A stretch of 49,769 nucleotides of DNA from Lachnospiraceae bacterium (GCA_017412055.1 JAFQOW010000007.1:1-49769); one strand, 5' to 3'; shown: positions 8,781 through 18,941, counted from the stretch's first letter. Notes: generated from the letters alone by a model not told the origin. Numbers and translations: made by a program.

Positions 8781-9611
8781 CTACATATTTTCCAGTCTAT
8801 ATTCTTCCTTCCACAGGGCAAATATTTTCTGCACATCTTTTTTATACTCCATATATTCCTTTGATCCATCATAAACCAATCTGTCCTTAAGCTCATTAAA
8901 TTCCTTCGACTTCACCAATACCTTTTTATTACTTTCTATCGCCTTAAGATACTGGTCCATCATAGCCTCTGTTATCTGATACTGTGCTACGATGTCTTCT
9001 ATAAGGTTGTCATTTGTTGAAAATATAGCGGCACACACCATATTGTCAAAGTAATCCTCCTGTCGATTTATATCACAGGCAGTCTTAAAGCATTTGCAGG
9101 CATCTTCAAACAAAAACTGCTTTATGTATGTAATTCCTATATTATTCCACACTGTTGCCACAAATTCTGTGCTATATACCTCATCATTAACATTTAAAAT
9201 TTCCTTATACGCATTGGCAGCACTTATATACTTCTTTCTTTCAAGAAGCATATCTGCTCTAGCCTTCATACGCTCACTCTTACTCTTACTGCTCAAAGCC
9301 TTCAGTGTATTTATAATGTTCTCTCTTTCCTCAGCTGAATAATAGTTACTTGCAGAAAGAATATCCGAAACCATGGTAAGTATCTCGCCATTATGGTCTA
9401 TTCCATACTTTAGCTTTTGGGCAAGGCTTGGCAATTCTAGCTCTACCTTTACGTACTCAGCCAGCTCTTCACAGAAAAATTCTCTACCTATCATATATGT
9501 GTTATTGTATATATAATAGCAAAGCTCTTCTATACTATATATGTTTATACCTGACTCCTTAATCAAATAGGGATTAATGGAGCGCTTTCCGCAAAGAAGT
9601 AATCCACTCAT
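8781..9611 (-). CDS. TPR-like helical protein of the DUF5716/DUF5717 operon
   Basis: 276 aa. The N-terminus MSGLLLCGKRSINPYLIKES is followed by a mostly helical protein; residues about 115-215 look like tetratricopeptide-type helical pairs (ERKKYISAANAYKEILNVND, VWNNIGITYIKQFLFEDACKCF). There is no enzyme motif, signal peptide or membrane segment. A TAGGAGA ribosome site precedes the ATG, and the gene starts 23 nt after the DUF5716-type gene. TPR proteins usually serve as binding platforms, and next to an Hsp70-like ATPase a co-chaperone-type role is conceivable, but no J-domain HPD motif is visible. Confidence 0.7.
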   Translation of the reverse strand: MSGLLLCGKRSINPYLIKESGINIYSIEELCYYIYNNTYMIGREFFCEELAEYVKVELELPSLAQKLKYGIDHNGEILTMVSDILSASNYYSAEERENIINTLKALSSKSKSERMKARADMLLERKKYISAANAYKEILNVNDEVYSTEFVATVWNNIGITYIKQFLFEDACKCFKTACDINRQEDYFDNMVCAAIFSTNDNLIEDIVAQYQITEAMMDQYLKAIESNKKVLVKSKEFNELKDRLVYDGSKEYMEYKKDVQKIFALWKEEYRLENM

Positions 9612-9634
9612 CGTTTTCTCCTAACATTTCCTTC

Positions 9635-10945
9635 TTACTCTACATCCATATCATCTATTACAAATGTTTCTTTAACTACGATTCCTGTTCCCTTATAAAA
9701 CTCACCAAAACCCAAATCCGCCACAACCACTTCACACTTTGTCTCATTTAGATATGCCAAAGATATAGCTATTCTAGTAGTTTTATTTGGTCTGTCTGGG
9801 AATGATGATAAATCTATCCTCACATTCTTCGTACATCCATCATATGGCGAAGAAAGTACCAGCTGTATACTTTTCGTTCCATCCAGTATACACTCTGCCT
9901 TTGCTCCTGCGTCATACCAGTTTGTTCCAGCTTTAGATAATACTGCTGCTGTATTTCTTCCGTTGTGATTTATCATAAGTCCTATGGTAACTTTAGTTCT
10001 TCCCTCACATTGAAGCACGTATTCACTCTTAGTCTTGCCTGTTCTTCTCTCATTAGCTTCAAGGCATGCGCCTTTCACATAAAGATTATGTCCCTTAAAA
10101 ACTCTTCTCTTTGAACATAATTCAACCAGGGAATTTTCTGCAAAATCAGAATAGAAGCCTGTGCCTGTCAAAAATACTGATGAAATAATCTGCTTATAAA
10201 ATTCCCTATTTATAATAGATAGAAACTTCTCATCTGCACTTCTTTTATCTCTCTCACTTTCAAGATATGTAACATCTATCTCTTCAGAATAATCATACTC
10301 TTTAACTGTCACTATGTTTGGCACCTTGTTTCTAGCTATACTAAGCTTCTTATACAGAAAATGTTCATTATTAAAATCAAACAATGCCACATCATTAATC
10401 CATAAATCCTTCTTCTGCCCTAATGTATAATAAATAAAGCTCTCTGTATGACTGATTACACTGACAAATTCATCTTCAAATCCCAACTTGTTTAATGCCT
10501 TATGTGCTGCATCTATAAACACCTTGTCTGCCTTTTTTGTAGTAATAGTCACATATTTAGGTCTTGATAGATTTTCTATTCTCTCAGCCATCTTAAATAA
10601 TTCTTCCAAATATATTCTAAGCAGCTTTTCACCTGAATATCTCACATCATCAAGATACATCACATCCTTAGTATCTATTCTTTCCAAAAGGTTTCTTACT
10701 ACATAGCTTTCATCATCATCCTCAAACGAACGATGCTTGGCATCATCTCCGATACACCAATCCTCTGCATTCTTTATCTTATACATAAGTGTGGAAATAA
10801 GATACTTATCCTCCCCGGGCTTTATGCTCAATGATTTCGGCTCATTTACACCCTCGATTATATAGCTTAGCTGAGTATAATCACTTGAAATATCAATACC
10901 CATAGCATGTACATTTATTAAGTTTTGCTGTGTATTAGCTTCCAT
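9635..10945 (-). CDS. DUF5716-type protein with Hsp70/actin-like ATPase fold
   Basis: 436 aa. Residues 15-24 (MGIDISSDYT) resemble the phosphate-1 loop of the Hsp70/actin superfamily (GIDLGTT). A WCIGDDA segment follows at the place of the Hsp70 VG..A turn, and FLTGTGFYSDFAENSL (about residue 257) resembles the adenosine-binding GG.s..P..... motif, with the downstream KGACLEA standing for the (V)A.GAA end. The C-terminal ~150 residues are a beta-rich extra domain. I recognise it as the DUF5716 type seen in Lachnospiraceae, always uncharacterised. It starts 17 nt after the giant DUF5717 gene. ATP binding is inferred; some loop residues are unusual, so activity is open. Confidence 0.75.
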   Translation of the reverse strand: MEANTQQNLINVHAMGIDISSDYTQLSYIIEGVNEPKSLSIKPGEDKYLISTLMYKIKNAEDWCIGDDAKHRSFEDDDESYVVRNLLERIDTKDVMYLDDVRYSGEKLLRIYLEELFKMAERIENLSRPKYVTITTKKADKVFIDAAHKALNKLGFEDEFVSVISHTESFIYYTLGQKKDLWINDVALFDFNNEHFLYKKLSIARNKVPNIVTVKEYDYSEEIDVTYLESERDKRSADEKFLSIINREFYKQIISSVFLTGTGFYSDFAENSLVELCSKRRVFKGHNLYVKGACLEANERRTGKTKSEYVLQCEGRTKVTIGLMINHNGRNTAAVLSKAGTNWYDAGAKAECILDGTKSIQLVLSSPYDGCTKNVRIDLSSFPDRPNKTTRIAISLAYLNETKCEVVVADLGFGEFYKGTGIVVKETFVIDDMDVE

Positions 10946-10962
10946 AATTGTTCCTCATCCAT

Positions 10963-13900
10963 CTACTTAATCTTAAAAATCATATCCAGAAGCTCAGATT
11001 TTATCACATATTCTGTAGCAAGCTCTGTCAATGTATCATTATCCTTCATCTCGTAAGCCACCATCATATCATTAAGATACGTGTATCTGCTCTCACGACC
11101 TACATCCTTTACCGCATCCTCATCATCTAAGGTCAGTCCAGCACTCTCTGTTATAGTCTGTTCTCCATCATTTTCCTCTGTGATATAGTACTGAATCTCT
11201 TCCCCATAGAATACCACAAATTCCATCACAAAGATGCCATTGCACACATCCTTCATCTCTTTTGTCAGATACTGATTACCTGGTGCATCATCTCCACCCA
11301 TATGGTAGTGTATGGTTACATGATTATTTGGATTTGTATGATATTCTACAATGGTTTTATCCTGCATCAAAAGTGGTAATGAAAAATATTTTTCATACTT
11401 TTTATAGCAATTAAAATATCTTCCTATACTACACATATAGAAAATTATGTCTCTACAAATCTCAACCTGTCTCTCTTTCAATTCATCATCAGTTGATTTG
11501 TACTTCACATAAGCTAATTTACATATGTCATGAAGTGGATTATCCACCATGATATCCCTCTCAATATTTTTAAATACTGCCTGGTCTACCACTTTTTCCT
11601 TAACAAAATAATCATAGGCTTTTGCAAAGAGATATGCTCTTCTAATCTTTTCGCTTGGTCCCTTATGCTGATAAGACTCATATACTTTTCCTATACAATT
11701 TGAACACACTCCAGTAAACAATATACTTGCAATTAAATTTTCGTCAAGATTCCTGTCATTATAATCATATGCCTCGCAAGAATTCCACAAGTCATTTAAT
11801 TCCTTTGTAGCACCCTGAAAATATGCACCTAAATATTTCAATACATTCTCATTATACTTACCTTTTCTATAGGCATACATAACCATATTTATCAAAAGTT
11901 CATCCTTCTCAAAGTCATTCTTTTCTATGAGTTTTGAACCACATCTTAAAACTCTGGCAGCATCAATGTTAGAATACCCAAATCTAGCCATCATTTCATA
12001 GGCTCTTTCATATAAGCCACGAACAATCATAAGCTCAATAAGATTTACTCTCGCCTTTGTAAGCAGATGCATTCCATCCACCGTCATCAAATACTCATCT
12101 ACCACATCAAAATCATAATTAGTTGAGTAATAGCTTATAATTTCTCTTTCCACATAGATTCTATACTCTTCTCGTACATTTGGCAGCTTTACCATATGTC
12201 TTAATGTATGTATAGCTTTATCTGGCTGCTCTCTATACTTAAGATATCTATCTGCCATATATAGAATAAGATTTTCATCCTCAGGCTTTATTTCATAACA
12301 AAGCTCTAAATACTCCTCTAAATTAAGAAGCTTAAGCTTAGTGTGATTAACAGATTTTCCATATCTTACACCATTTATATCCACAAAAATAACAGCCGCA
12401 TCCTCTGTATATATCTGAACATACGCCTTTTTATTGACTACAGGATAAATAGATACCTCTTTTGTTTCCTTATGGACGATTTCGATTTCTTTTATATCAT
12501 CTCTCTCAACCCTAATAGAATATGTGTTAACCAGCTTTGGAAGTACATCTGCAATCTCAGGAATAATCATTGCTTTCTTTAGAACTTCCCTATAAATTAT
12601 AGAAAAATGCTCATCTATAAGACCCGCTTCCAAACTCTTAGACGCGAATCTTTCTAGCTGCCCATAATTAGCCTTATATACCTGTTCCATTTCATCTTTA
12701 TACGTTATTAAATTAGCATAAACTATAGCCAATTTATCATTTGATATTCCGCTATTATATCCAAAGTAAAGCACTACCAGCTGTGGCAATGGCTTATTGT
12801 AATCCTCCGGCAAGCTATACATGAAATACTCGTAAAGACTTGTTAGCTTTATCTCCTCTATAACAGCTTCCTCATACCAGAAGAAATATTTGCTATCTGT
12901 TTTATTTCCTTTAATAAGCATACCTACAATAGCCATAAGTATATGCTTTGTACCATACATATCATATAATTCTGCCAATATAGAGAACAATAGCTTATTA
13001 AACACTTTTACGCCCATAGCCAGCTCTGCAATCTGCATAGCCAACTGCTTTGTAATAATTCCTTCCCTACTTGCAAAATTTAGAACCTGTAATTCAAATC
13101 CATCTAAAACCCTTAAAAACTCTGGAGACTGAATAAATATAGCTGCCGCCTCATAATACATAAGTGGCGATTTCATCCCTTGAACATACTTTTCCTTTAT
13201 TCTTGCAAGCTTTATACTTAGGTTATTATCAAAGCTTTCATCCAGGTAGAATAATATCCATAAAATCTTCCAGCTATTATTCTTTGTACTATAGATTGAC
13301 TTAATCTTCTCTATCATCTCCTGTGTGAACTCAGGATTTCTCTTCTGTATAGTTCTAACATAGAGATAATAGCAATATAGCTCCTCATCCTTATTGCCGC
13401 TTTCAAAAAGTTCCTCTGCTGCGCTCTCCAAAAGCCATGAAGCATCCTTCTCCATTCCCTTAGAGATGCACACCTGTGCCTGTAATAGCTTTAAAAATAC
13501 AGATTTATCGCTGACACTTCTCATACGTTCTATTATGTCCAGTGTTCCATCAGCCCACTTTTCCATATCAATACGTCTCACACGGAAATCTATATATTTT
13601 TTGTATATATCTTTTATACTTGTATCATAGCATACATTTATCTCTGACAATGTAGCAGGCCTCTTAGCACTTATAGTCAATCTCTCTGTCTGTGTCTTCG
13701 TCACAAATTCTATAACGCCATAATTATTACCTGCATGAAGCTTATCCTTTTTTATACAAAAGGCAAATTCATAATTACTTCCAGCGAAATCCTCTGAAGT
13801 AATATTATTCTTTGTCACCTCTATAAACTCATCCTTGACCACGATATGAATATTTGTATATCCCCAGTTTTCCTTAGATATAATTATCGTATCGCCCTCG

Positions 13901-14523
13901 TCCTCTGTTATAATGTCATATTCCTTATGATTTTGTGATATACCTATCCTTGTAGGCTGTTTCTTGTTGGCTGATACTAAGAATTCCTCCATAGCCACCT
14001 CTGCTGAAGATGACTTAATAAGTCCTTCATACATAGACAACAAATAAAAATCATCTTGCAAAAATATGTGTGCAAAATTCTTAGATTTAAATATAGCCAA
14101 CGCCTCTTCGTAATTCATCTGCACCAGATTAGCAAAATGGAACAGGTTCTTAAGCTCACCTATGGAAGTAGTACAGCTTATAGATTTAACCTTGATAGCA
14201 ACCGGTATACTTACTTCGCCACCATTGCTTACCACATATATCTCACCATTTACCTCATCACCATCGTTTATATAATCAGTTGCTACAGAATAGTTTATGG
14301 TAACATCGTCACCTTCAAAGACTTTATCTTCTATAACGATAAACTCACTGGTAGAGTATACAAATCCTTTTAAAGGCACACCATTACTAGAAAAAACATT
14401 AAAATTATTTCTGTAAGCCTTTTCCGAACGAACATTTATCTCAATTTCAGAAACAGAAACCTCTAACACAGGTAAATCATATTCAATTACGCCTCTAGCC
14501 AGCTTATCTATAAGTTCTTTCAT
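10963..14523 (-). CDS. giant DUF5717-type protein (1186 aa)
   Basis: 1186 aa. The first ~300 residues are beta-rich (two or three immunoglobulin/CBM-like sandwiches, e.g. LEVSVSEIEINVRSEKAYRNN), and the rest to about residue 1040 is a long alpha-helical solenoid of TPR/HEAT-like character (SWLLESAAEELFESGNKDEELYCYYLYV, ILYMADRYLKYREQPDKAIHTLRHM). The C-terminus is a beta-containing cap. No signal peptide, TM segment or catalytic motif. This matches what I know as DUF5717, a Lachnospiraceae family without known function. It starts 4 nt after the rarA stop, so it is translationally close to that DNA-repair ATPase, and precedes its DUF5716 partner. Probably a large scaffold. Confidence 0.8.
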   Translation of the reverse strand: MKELIDKLARGVIEYDLPVLEVSVSEIEINVRSEKAYRNNFNVFSSNGVPLKGFVYSTSEFIVIEDKVFEGDDVTINYSVATDYINDGDEVNGEIYVVSNGGEVSIPVAIKVKSISCTTSIGELKNLFHFANLVQMNYEEALAIFKSKNFAHIFLQDDFYLLSMYEGLIKSSSAEVAMEEFLVSANKKQPTRIGISQNHKEYDIITEDEGDTIIISKENWGYTNIHIVVKDEFIEVTKNNITSEDFAGSNYEFAFCIKKDKLHAGNNYGVIEFVTKTQTERLTISAKRPATLSEINVCYDTSIKDIYKKYIDFRVRRIDMEKWADGTLDIIERMRSVSDKSVFLKLLQAQVCISKGMEKDASWLLESAAEELFESGNKDEELYCYYLYVRTIQKRNPEFTQEMIEKIKSIYSTKNNSWKILWILFYLDESFDNNLSIKLARIKEKYVQGMKSPLMYYEAAAIFIQSPEFLRVLDGFELQVLNFASREGIITKQLAMQIAELAMGVKVFNKLLFSILAELYDMYGTKHILMAIVGMLIKGNKTDSKYFFWYEEAVIEEIKLTSLYEYFMYSLPEDYNKPLPQLVVLYFGYNSGISNDKLAIVYANLITYKDEMEQVYKANYGQLERFASKSLEAGLIDEHFSIIYREVLKKAMIIPEIADVLPKLVNTYSIRVERDDIKEIEIVHKETKEVSIYPVVNKKAYVQIYTEDAAVIFVDINGVRYGKSVNHTKLKLLNLEEYLELCYEIKPEDENLILYMADRYLKYREQPDKAIHTLRHMVKLPNVREEYRIYVEREIISYYSTNYDFDVVDEYLMTVDGMHLLTKARVNLIELMIVRGLYERAYEMMARFGYSNIDAARVLRCGSKLIEKNDFEKDELLINMVMYAYRKGKYNENVLKYLGAYFQGATKELNDLWNSCEAYDYNDRNLDENLIASILFTGVCSNCIGKVYESYQHKGPSEKIRRAYLFAKAYDYFVKEKVVDQAVFKNIERDIMVDNPLHDICKLAYVKYKSTDDELKERQVEICRDIIFYMCSIGRYFNCYKKYEKYFSLPLLMQDKTIVEYHTNPNNHVTIHYHMGGDDAPGNQYLTKEMKDVCNGIFVMEFVVFYGEEIQYYITEENDGEQTITESAGLTLDDEDAVKDVGRESRYTYLNDMMVAYEMKDNDTLTELATEYVIKSELLDMIFKIK

Positions 14524-14527
14524 CTGT

Positions 14528-15853
14528 CTACTCTGCTTCCTTTCGTATTTTTTCTAAATGTTCCTTTATATTTTTTTCATAACCATTTACTGTAGGTTCG
14601 TAAAAGCTTATGTTTTCCATTCCATCTGGTAAATACTGTTGCTTTACATAATGGTTCTTATAATCATGAGCATACTTATAATTCAAACCATGTCCTAATT
14701 TAGCTGCACCCTTATAATGAGCATCCTGCAAATGTGGTGGAATAGCTCCTGTGGGATTATTCTTTATATACATAAGCGCATCATCTATAGCCTTATATAC
14801 TGAATTACTCTTAGGTGCTGCTGCCACGTAGGCCGCTGCTTCTGCAAGTACTATCCTAGCTTCTGGCATACCGATATTATGTACAGTCTGCGCTGCGGCA
14901 TTAGCTACGACAAGTGCTTGTGGGTCAGCTAATCCCACATCTTCCGAAGCACATATCATAATTCTTCTTGCTATAAATGTAACACTCTCTCCCGCATACA
15001 ACATTCTTGCAAGATAATATATAGCTGCATCTACATCTGAACCTCTCATACTCTTTATAAATGCAGATATTGTATCATAATGATTATCCCCATCCTTATC
15101 ATATCTTGCAGCTCTTTTTTGAATACACTGCTCAGCTACCTCCAATGTGATATGAATAAGCCCATCCTCACTTCTATCGGTAGTTAATATTCCAAGCTCC
15201 ACTGCATTAAGTGCCATTCTGGCATCGCCGCCACTTACGTCAGATAAAAACTTTGCTGCATCCTCATCTATTACAGCCCTATATGCTCCCATACCCTTTT
15301 TTTCATCATTGACAGCTCTATATACAAGCTCCTTAATATCTTCCTGTCCCAAAGGCTTAAGCTCAAATATTATAGACCTTGATATTAAAGCGTTATTTAC
15401 CTCAAAATATGGATTCTCTGTGGTTGCACCTATAAGTATAAGTGTTCCATCCTCCACAAATGGCAAGAGATAATCCTGCTGACCTTTATTGAATCTATGA
15501 ATCTCATCAATAAACAAAATGGTCTTCTTACCGTACATTCCCAATGCTGCCTTGGCGCCATCCACAACCTCTTCCATATCCTTTTTATTGGCTATAGTGG
15601 CGTTAATCTGTTTAAATTCAGCACTTGTAGTATTTGCTATAACCTTCGCCAAAGTCGTCTTACCTGTTCCTGGTGGACCATAAAAAATAACAGAGCTTAT
15701 CTTATCTGCCTTTATAGCTCTGTACAAAAGCTTATCCTTGCCAATAATATGCTTTTGTCCCACTACCTCCTCCAAGGTTGATGGCCTAAGTCTAGACGCA
15801 AGCGGAGACTCTTTTTCCATATTGCTATTTCTCATGTATTCAAAAATATCCAC
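14528..15853 (-). CDS. rarA: replication-associated recombination protein A (RarA/MgsA), AAA+ ATPase
   Basis: 441 aa with GTG start. Walker A GPPGTGKTTLAK, Walker B FIDEIHRFNK, sensor-1 GATTENPYFEV and the RarA C-terminal tetramer domain (SDVSGGDARMALNAVEL ... HYKGAAKLGHG) are all present. RarA acts at stalled replication forks together with SSB and DnaB. The frame is open upstream to 15895, but GGAGG lies 8 nt before GTG at 15853, and the resulting N-terminus MDIFEYM matches the family (MDLFDYM). First gene of the six-gene unit with DUF5717/DUF5716. Its leader carries a 27-nt palindrome (15871-15897). Confidence 0.95.
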   Translation of the reverse strand: MDIFEYMRNSNMEKESPLASRLRPSTLEEVVGQKHIIGKDKLLYRAIKADKISSVIFYGPPGTGKTTLAKVIANTTSAEFKQINATIANKKDMEEVVDGAKAALGMYGKKTILFIDEIHRFNKGQQDYLLPFVEDGTLILIGATTENPYFEVNNALISRSIIFELKPLGQEDIKELVYRAVNDEKKGMGAYRAVIDEDAAKFLSDVSGGDARMALNAVELGILTTDRSEDGLIHITLEVAEQCIQKRAARYDKDGDNHYDTISAFIKSMRGSDVDAAIYYLARMLYAGESVTFIARRIMICASEDVGLADPQALVVANAAAQTVHNIGMPEARIVLAEAAAYVAAAPKSNSVYKAIDDALMYIKNNPTGAIPPHLQDAHYKGAAKLGHGLNYKYAHDYKNHYVKQQYLPDGMENISFYEPTVNGYEKNIKEHLEKIRKEAE

Positions 15854-15870
15854 TTGTTCTACCTCCACTA

Positions 15871-15897
15871 AATCGCAATTTCTGGCAAACTGCAATT
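15871..15897. repeat. 27-nt palindromic repeat, degenerate copy (C)
   Basis: AATCGCAATTT-CTGGC-AAACTGCAATT: an 11-bp stem with two mismatches. It has the same length, AAT-end and G-C-A-core layout as the copies at 18984 and 45509 (about 19 of 27 positions shared). It lies in the rarA leader just upstream of the ribosome binding site. Confidence 0.4.
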
Positions 15898-15984
15898 AAA
15901 TACAAACATATAGTATAACTATATCACATTTACAAAAATAACTCTACAAAAATTGTGAATTAACTATGTTTTTTTACTTTTTAC

Positions 15985-16013
15985 TTGTGACTTACTTCAC
16001 ATTATGGTAAACT
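15985..16013 (+). promoter_or_regulatory. candidate promoter of the citrate synthase gene
   Basis: TTGTGA (15985-15990), 17 nt, TAAACT (16008-16013), followed 12 nt later by the AGGAGG ribosome site of the citrate synthase gene. Both hexamers deviate from consensus, so this is moderate evidence. Confidence 0.45.
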
Positions 16014-16045
16014 AACTACATTGTAACGTTAAGAGGAGGTTTTAC

Positions 16046-17407
16046 ATGTCAGATATTAACTATTCAGAGATTACACCTGAAATCCTGGCACTTTCAAAAA
16101 AATGCCAGGAAAGTACTATCGACCCAGCTTTATATGACAAGTATGAAGTAAAGCGCGGTCTTAGAGACTTAAATGGCCACGGCGTTCTCACCGGACTTAC
16201 TGAAGTGGGTGAAATCGAGGCATATATTACCAAAGATGGAGTTTCTACACCAACTGAAGGTCACTTATATTATAGAGGCTATGATTTATATGACCTTGTT
16301 GATGGTTTTATAAAGGATGACCGTTTTGGATTTGAAGAGGTAACTTACCTTCTTCTTTTTGGAAAGCTACCTACTAAGGAAGAATTAGCAGACTTCTGCC
16401 AGATTCTTGCTAAGTATCGTACATTACCAACAAGCTTTGTTCGCGATATTATCATGAAGGCACCAAGTAAAGATATGATGAATACATTGGCTCGAAGTGT
16501 ACTTACACTTTACTCATATGATGAGGCAGCTGATGATACTTCTATTCCAAATGTACTTCGTCAGAGTCTTCAGCTTATATCTTTATTCCCATTACTTTCA
16601 GTATATGGTTACAGAACATATAAGCATTATCACGACGGCGAAAGCCTTGTTATTCACACTCCTGATCCTAATCTTTCTACAGCAGAGAATATTTTATATA
16701 CTCTCCGCAAGGACCAGAAGTACACACCACTTGAAGCTAAGATACTTGATATCGCCCTTATTATCCATGCTGAGCACGGTGGCGGTAACAACTCAACATT
16801 TACAAACCACGTAGTTTCATCATCAGGAACTGACACATACTCTACTGTAGCTGCATCCCTAGGCTCCCTTAAGGGTCCTAAGCACGGTGGTGCTAACATC
16901 AAGGTTGTTCAGATGTTTGAAGATATGAAGGTAAATATTAAAAACTGGGAAGACGAGGAAGAAGTTAAGGATTACCTTAACAAGCTTCTCAACAAGGAAG
17001 CCTTTGATAAATCAGGATTAATCTATGGTATGGGACACGCAGTATATTCATTGTCAGACCCTAGAGCAAAGATATTAAAAAGCTTCGTAGAAAGCCTTTC
17101 TGTAGAAAAAGGTATGCATAAGGAATTTGCACTCTACTCTGCAGTAGAGCGTTTGGCACCAGAGGTAATCTCTGCTAAGAGAAAAATGTACAAAGGTGTA
17201 AGCGCTAATGTTGACTTCTACAGCGGATTTGTATACAGTATGTTGGGACTTCCAACAGAGCTCTATACTCCAATCTTTGCTATTTCCCGAATCTCAGGCT
17301 GGAGTGCTCATAGAATCGAAGAGCTTATCAATGCTGGTAAGATTATCCGTCCAGCATATATGAATGTGGCACCACATGTACCATATATTCATATGAACGA
17401 TAGATAA
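16046..17407 (+). CDS. citrate synthase
   Basis: 453 aa. Cytosolic enzyme joining acetyl-CoA and oxaloacetate (some members use propionyl-CoA). The catalytic His is in LIIHAEHGGGNNSTF, the second His in GMGHAVYSLSDPRA, and the Asp in SANVDFYSGFVYSMLG; all are intact. Length is somewhat above the usual 370-430 because of an N-terminal extension (residues 1-60), typical for the clostridial citrate/2-methylcitrate synthase group. AGGAGG sits 7 nt before the ATG. It stands alone: no aconitase or isocitrate dehydrogenase is adjacent. In such fermenters it commonly feeds 2-oxoglutarate/glutamate synthesis rather than a full cycle (inference). Confidence 0.93.
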   Translation: MSDINYSEITPEILALSKKCQESTIDPALYDKYEVKRGLRDLNGHGVLTGLTEVGEIEAYITKDGVSTPTEGHLYYRGYDLYDLVDGFIKDDRFGFEEVTYLLLFGKLPTKEELADFCQILAKYRTLPTSFVRDIIMKAPSKDMMNTLARSVLTLYSYDEAADDTSIPNVLRQSLQLISLFPLLSVYGYRTYKHYHDGESLVIHTPDPNLSTAENILYTLRKDQKYTPLEAKILDIALIIHAEHGGGNNSTFTNHVVSSSGTDTYSTVAASLGSLKGPKHGGANIKVVQMFEDMKVNIKNWEDEEEVKDYLNKLLNKEAFDKSGLIYGMGHAVYSLSDPRAKILKSFVESLSVEKGMHKEFALYSAVERLAPEVISAKRKMYKGVSANVDFYSGFVYSMLGLPTELYTPIFAISRISGWSAHRIEELINAGKIIRPAYMNVAPHVPYIHMNDR

Positions 17408-17423
17408 AACTATTTGCAAAATA

Positions 17424-17473
17424 AAAACACAATGTAAATTTGTTATTATAAAAATTTACACTGTGTTTTTTTA
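17424..17473. terminator. bidirectional terminator between citrate synthase and AAA ATPase genes
   Basis: AAAACACAATGTAAATTT (from 17424) pairs with AAATTTACACTGTGTTTT (to 17470), with a T-run on the plus strand and A/T-rich arms that give a T-rich tail on the minus strand too. The flanking genes converge on it. Confidence 0.75.
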
Positions 17474-17541
17474 GTAGCTAAGAATACATAAATGCTCTTG
17501 ACACTTTATATCATATAAACTAACTAACAAATAAACATATT

Positions 17542-18834
17542 TTATAGATTCCATATAGAGAATAATGGCAACGTAAGCATATCCTTAGACATACTCATCT
17601 TATTTTTTGATATTCTCACAGCCATAGGCACATCATACCTACTCTTATATACTTTAAGACTCTGCGCCTTTTCATTTAAATCCAGGTTGACCTCTATAGG
17701 AATTACTGCATCTGAATCTTCAAATAAGAATTCTATTTTTGCTGTAGCATCTGATATCCAGTAATGTATATTTTCAATGTTTGGATTATGCAATAATTCA
17801 CAATATATATACTGCTTCACCAACGCTTGCCCCTTTAACATAAATGGTGATGCTTCACCTTCAATATCATCATATGTCAATCCAAACATAGATGTGAGAA
17901 GTCCAATATCACTTACATACATTTCAAAGGATTTATCATCCTGCTGATTAGCCAATGGTGACAATGGTTCTCTTACTCGATAAAGTGGTGTGATAAACTT
18001 ATTGTCCATAAGCCACTCTACTGCTTCCTTATACTCTCTCGCTCTTGCTGTCAGCTTAACCATACCATATTGAAACTTCATATTATCCTTTTCAAGCTGT
18101 GCTGGAATACTTTCAAATACCTGCTTTATCTTTTTACTTAACGCTGACTGCTCCACCCCTTCAATCTGCTCTGTCATACCCATAAGAATCTTAGCTTTTT
18201 CAGTCTCAACCTGCTCTAAGCTTTCAGTTTCTATGAAAGTCTTTACCACATTAGGCATTCCACCTACTACCATATAAAGCTTCATATAGTGCTCTAGTTT
18301 ATCTAATTCCTCTTTATTCAAGGCTTCCTTCGACTGGTTTGCTATTCTGTCGCAAAAGCTATTTTCCTTGTTAACTATAAGAAATTCACTAAAGCTTAAG
18401 GGATAAATGTGTATAATATCAAGCTTTGAGGCTATCCTTACATTATTCCTTAAGAAATTAGACTCAAGATGCATCAATGTAATCGCCACATGATATTCCT
18501 TTAATTCATCACATATATATTCCACTATATCAGCTGCTTTCTCAAGTATATCTACATTCTCGAATACTAGCAAAGTCTGACCTGGCACCAGCGTTTCTCC
18601 ACAGGATACACTAAGCTTTTTTAAAATAACATTCTTATTCAATTCTCCCTCAAATAAATATTTAACATATTCCTGTTCCTTAAAATCAAAGACACAGGTA
18701 TTAGTAAAAAAACCTGCTCCAAAGTCTGATAAAGTATAGCTTTTTCCTACACCCTTTCCACCTGAGAGCAATAATACCTTCCTATCTTCCTTCTCTTGCC
18801 ACTGAGCTAATTGATTTAATATTTCCCTATACAT
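17542..18834 (-). CDS. AAA family ATPase with DUF4143-type C-terminal domain
   Basis: 430 aa. Residues about 15-150 form an AAA_14-type NTPase domain: Walker A LLSGGKGVGKSYTL, Walker B TLLVFENVDIL, followed by the family's arginine/His segment IHIYPLSFSEFLI. The C-terminal half (about 245-425) resembles the DUF4143 nuclease-like fold (MKGQALVKQYIYCELL, IEFLFEDSDAVIPIEVNL, KVYKSRYDVPMAVRISK; note the D...E.N pattern of PD-(D/E)XK enzymes). The family is widespread, multi-copy and functionally unclear, perhaps toxin-like or regulatory. AAGGAGG precedes the ATG. Monocistronic, convergent with citrate synthase. Confidence 0.85.
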   Translation of the reverse strand: MYREILNQLAQWQEKEDRKVLLLSGGKGVGKSYTLSDFGAGFFTNTCVFDFKEQEYVKYLFEGELNKNVILKKLSVSCGETLVPGQTLLVFENVDILEKAADIVEYICDELKEYHVAITLMHLESNFLRNNVRIASKLDIIHIYPLSFSEFLIVNKENSFCDRIANQSKEALNKEELDKLEHYMKLYMVVGGMPNVVKTFIETESLEQVETEKAKILMGMTEQIEGVEQSALSKKIKQVFESIPAQLEKDNMKFQYGMVKLTARAREYKEAVEWLMDNKFITPLYRVREPLSPLANQQDDKSFEMYVSDIGLLTSMFGLTYDDIEGEASPFMLKGQALVKQYIYCELLHNPNIENIHYWISDATAKIEFLFEDSDAVIPIEVNLDLNEKAQSLKVYKSRYDVPMAVRISKNKMSMSKDMLTLPLFSIWNL

Positions 18835-18941
18835 AGCTACCTCCTTGTATCTCGTATTATCTCACTCTATAATAGAACATCCTCTTTTTTCTAACCATTT
18901 ATTTAACTATACAACATATAATATTTAGTTTCAAGAATTAT

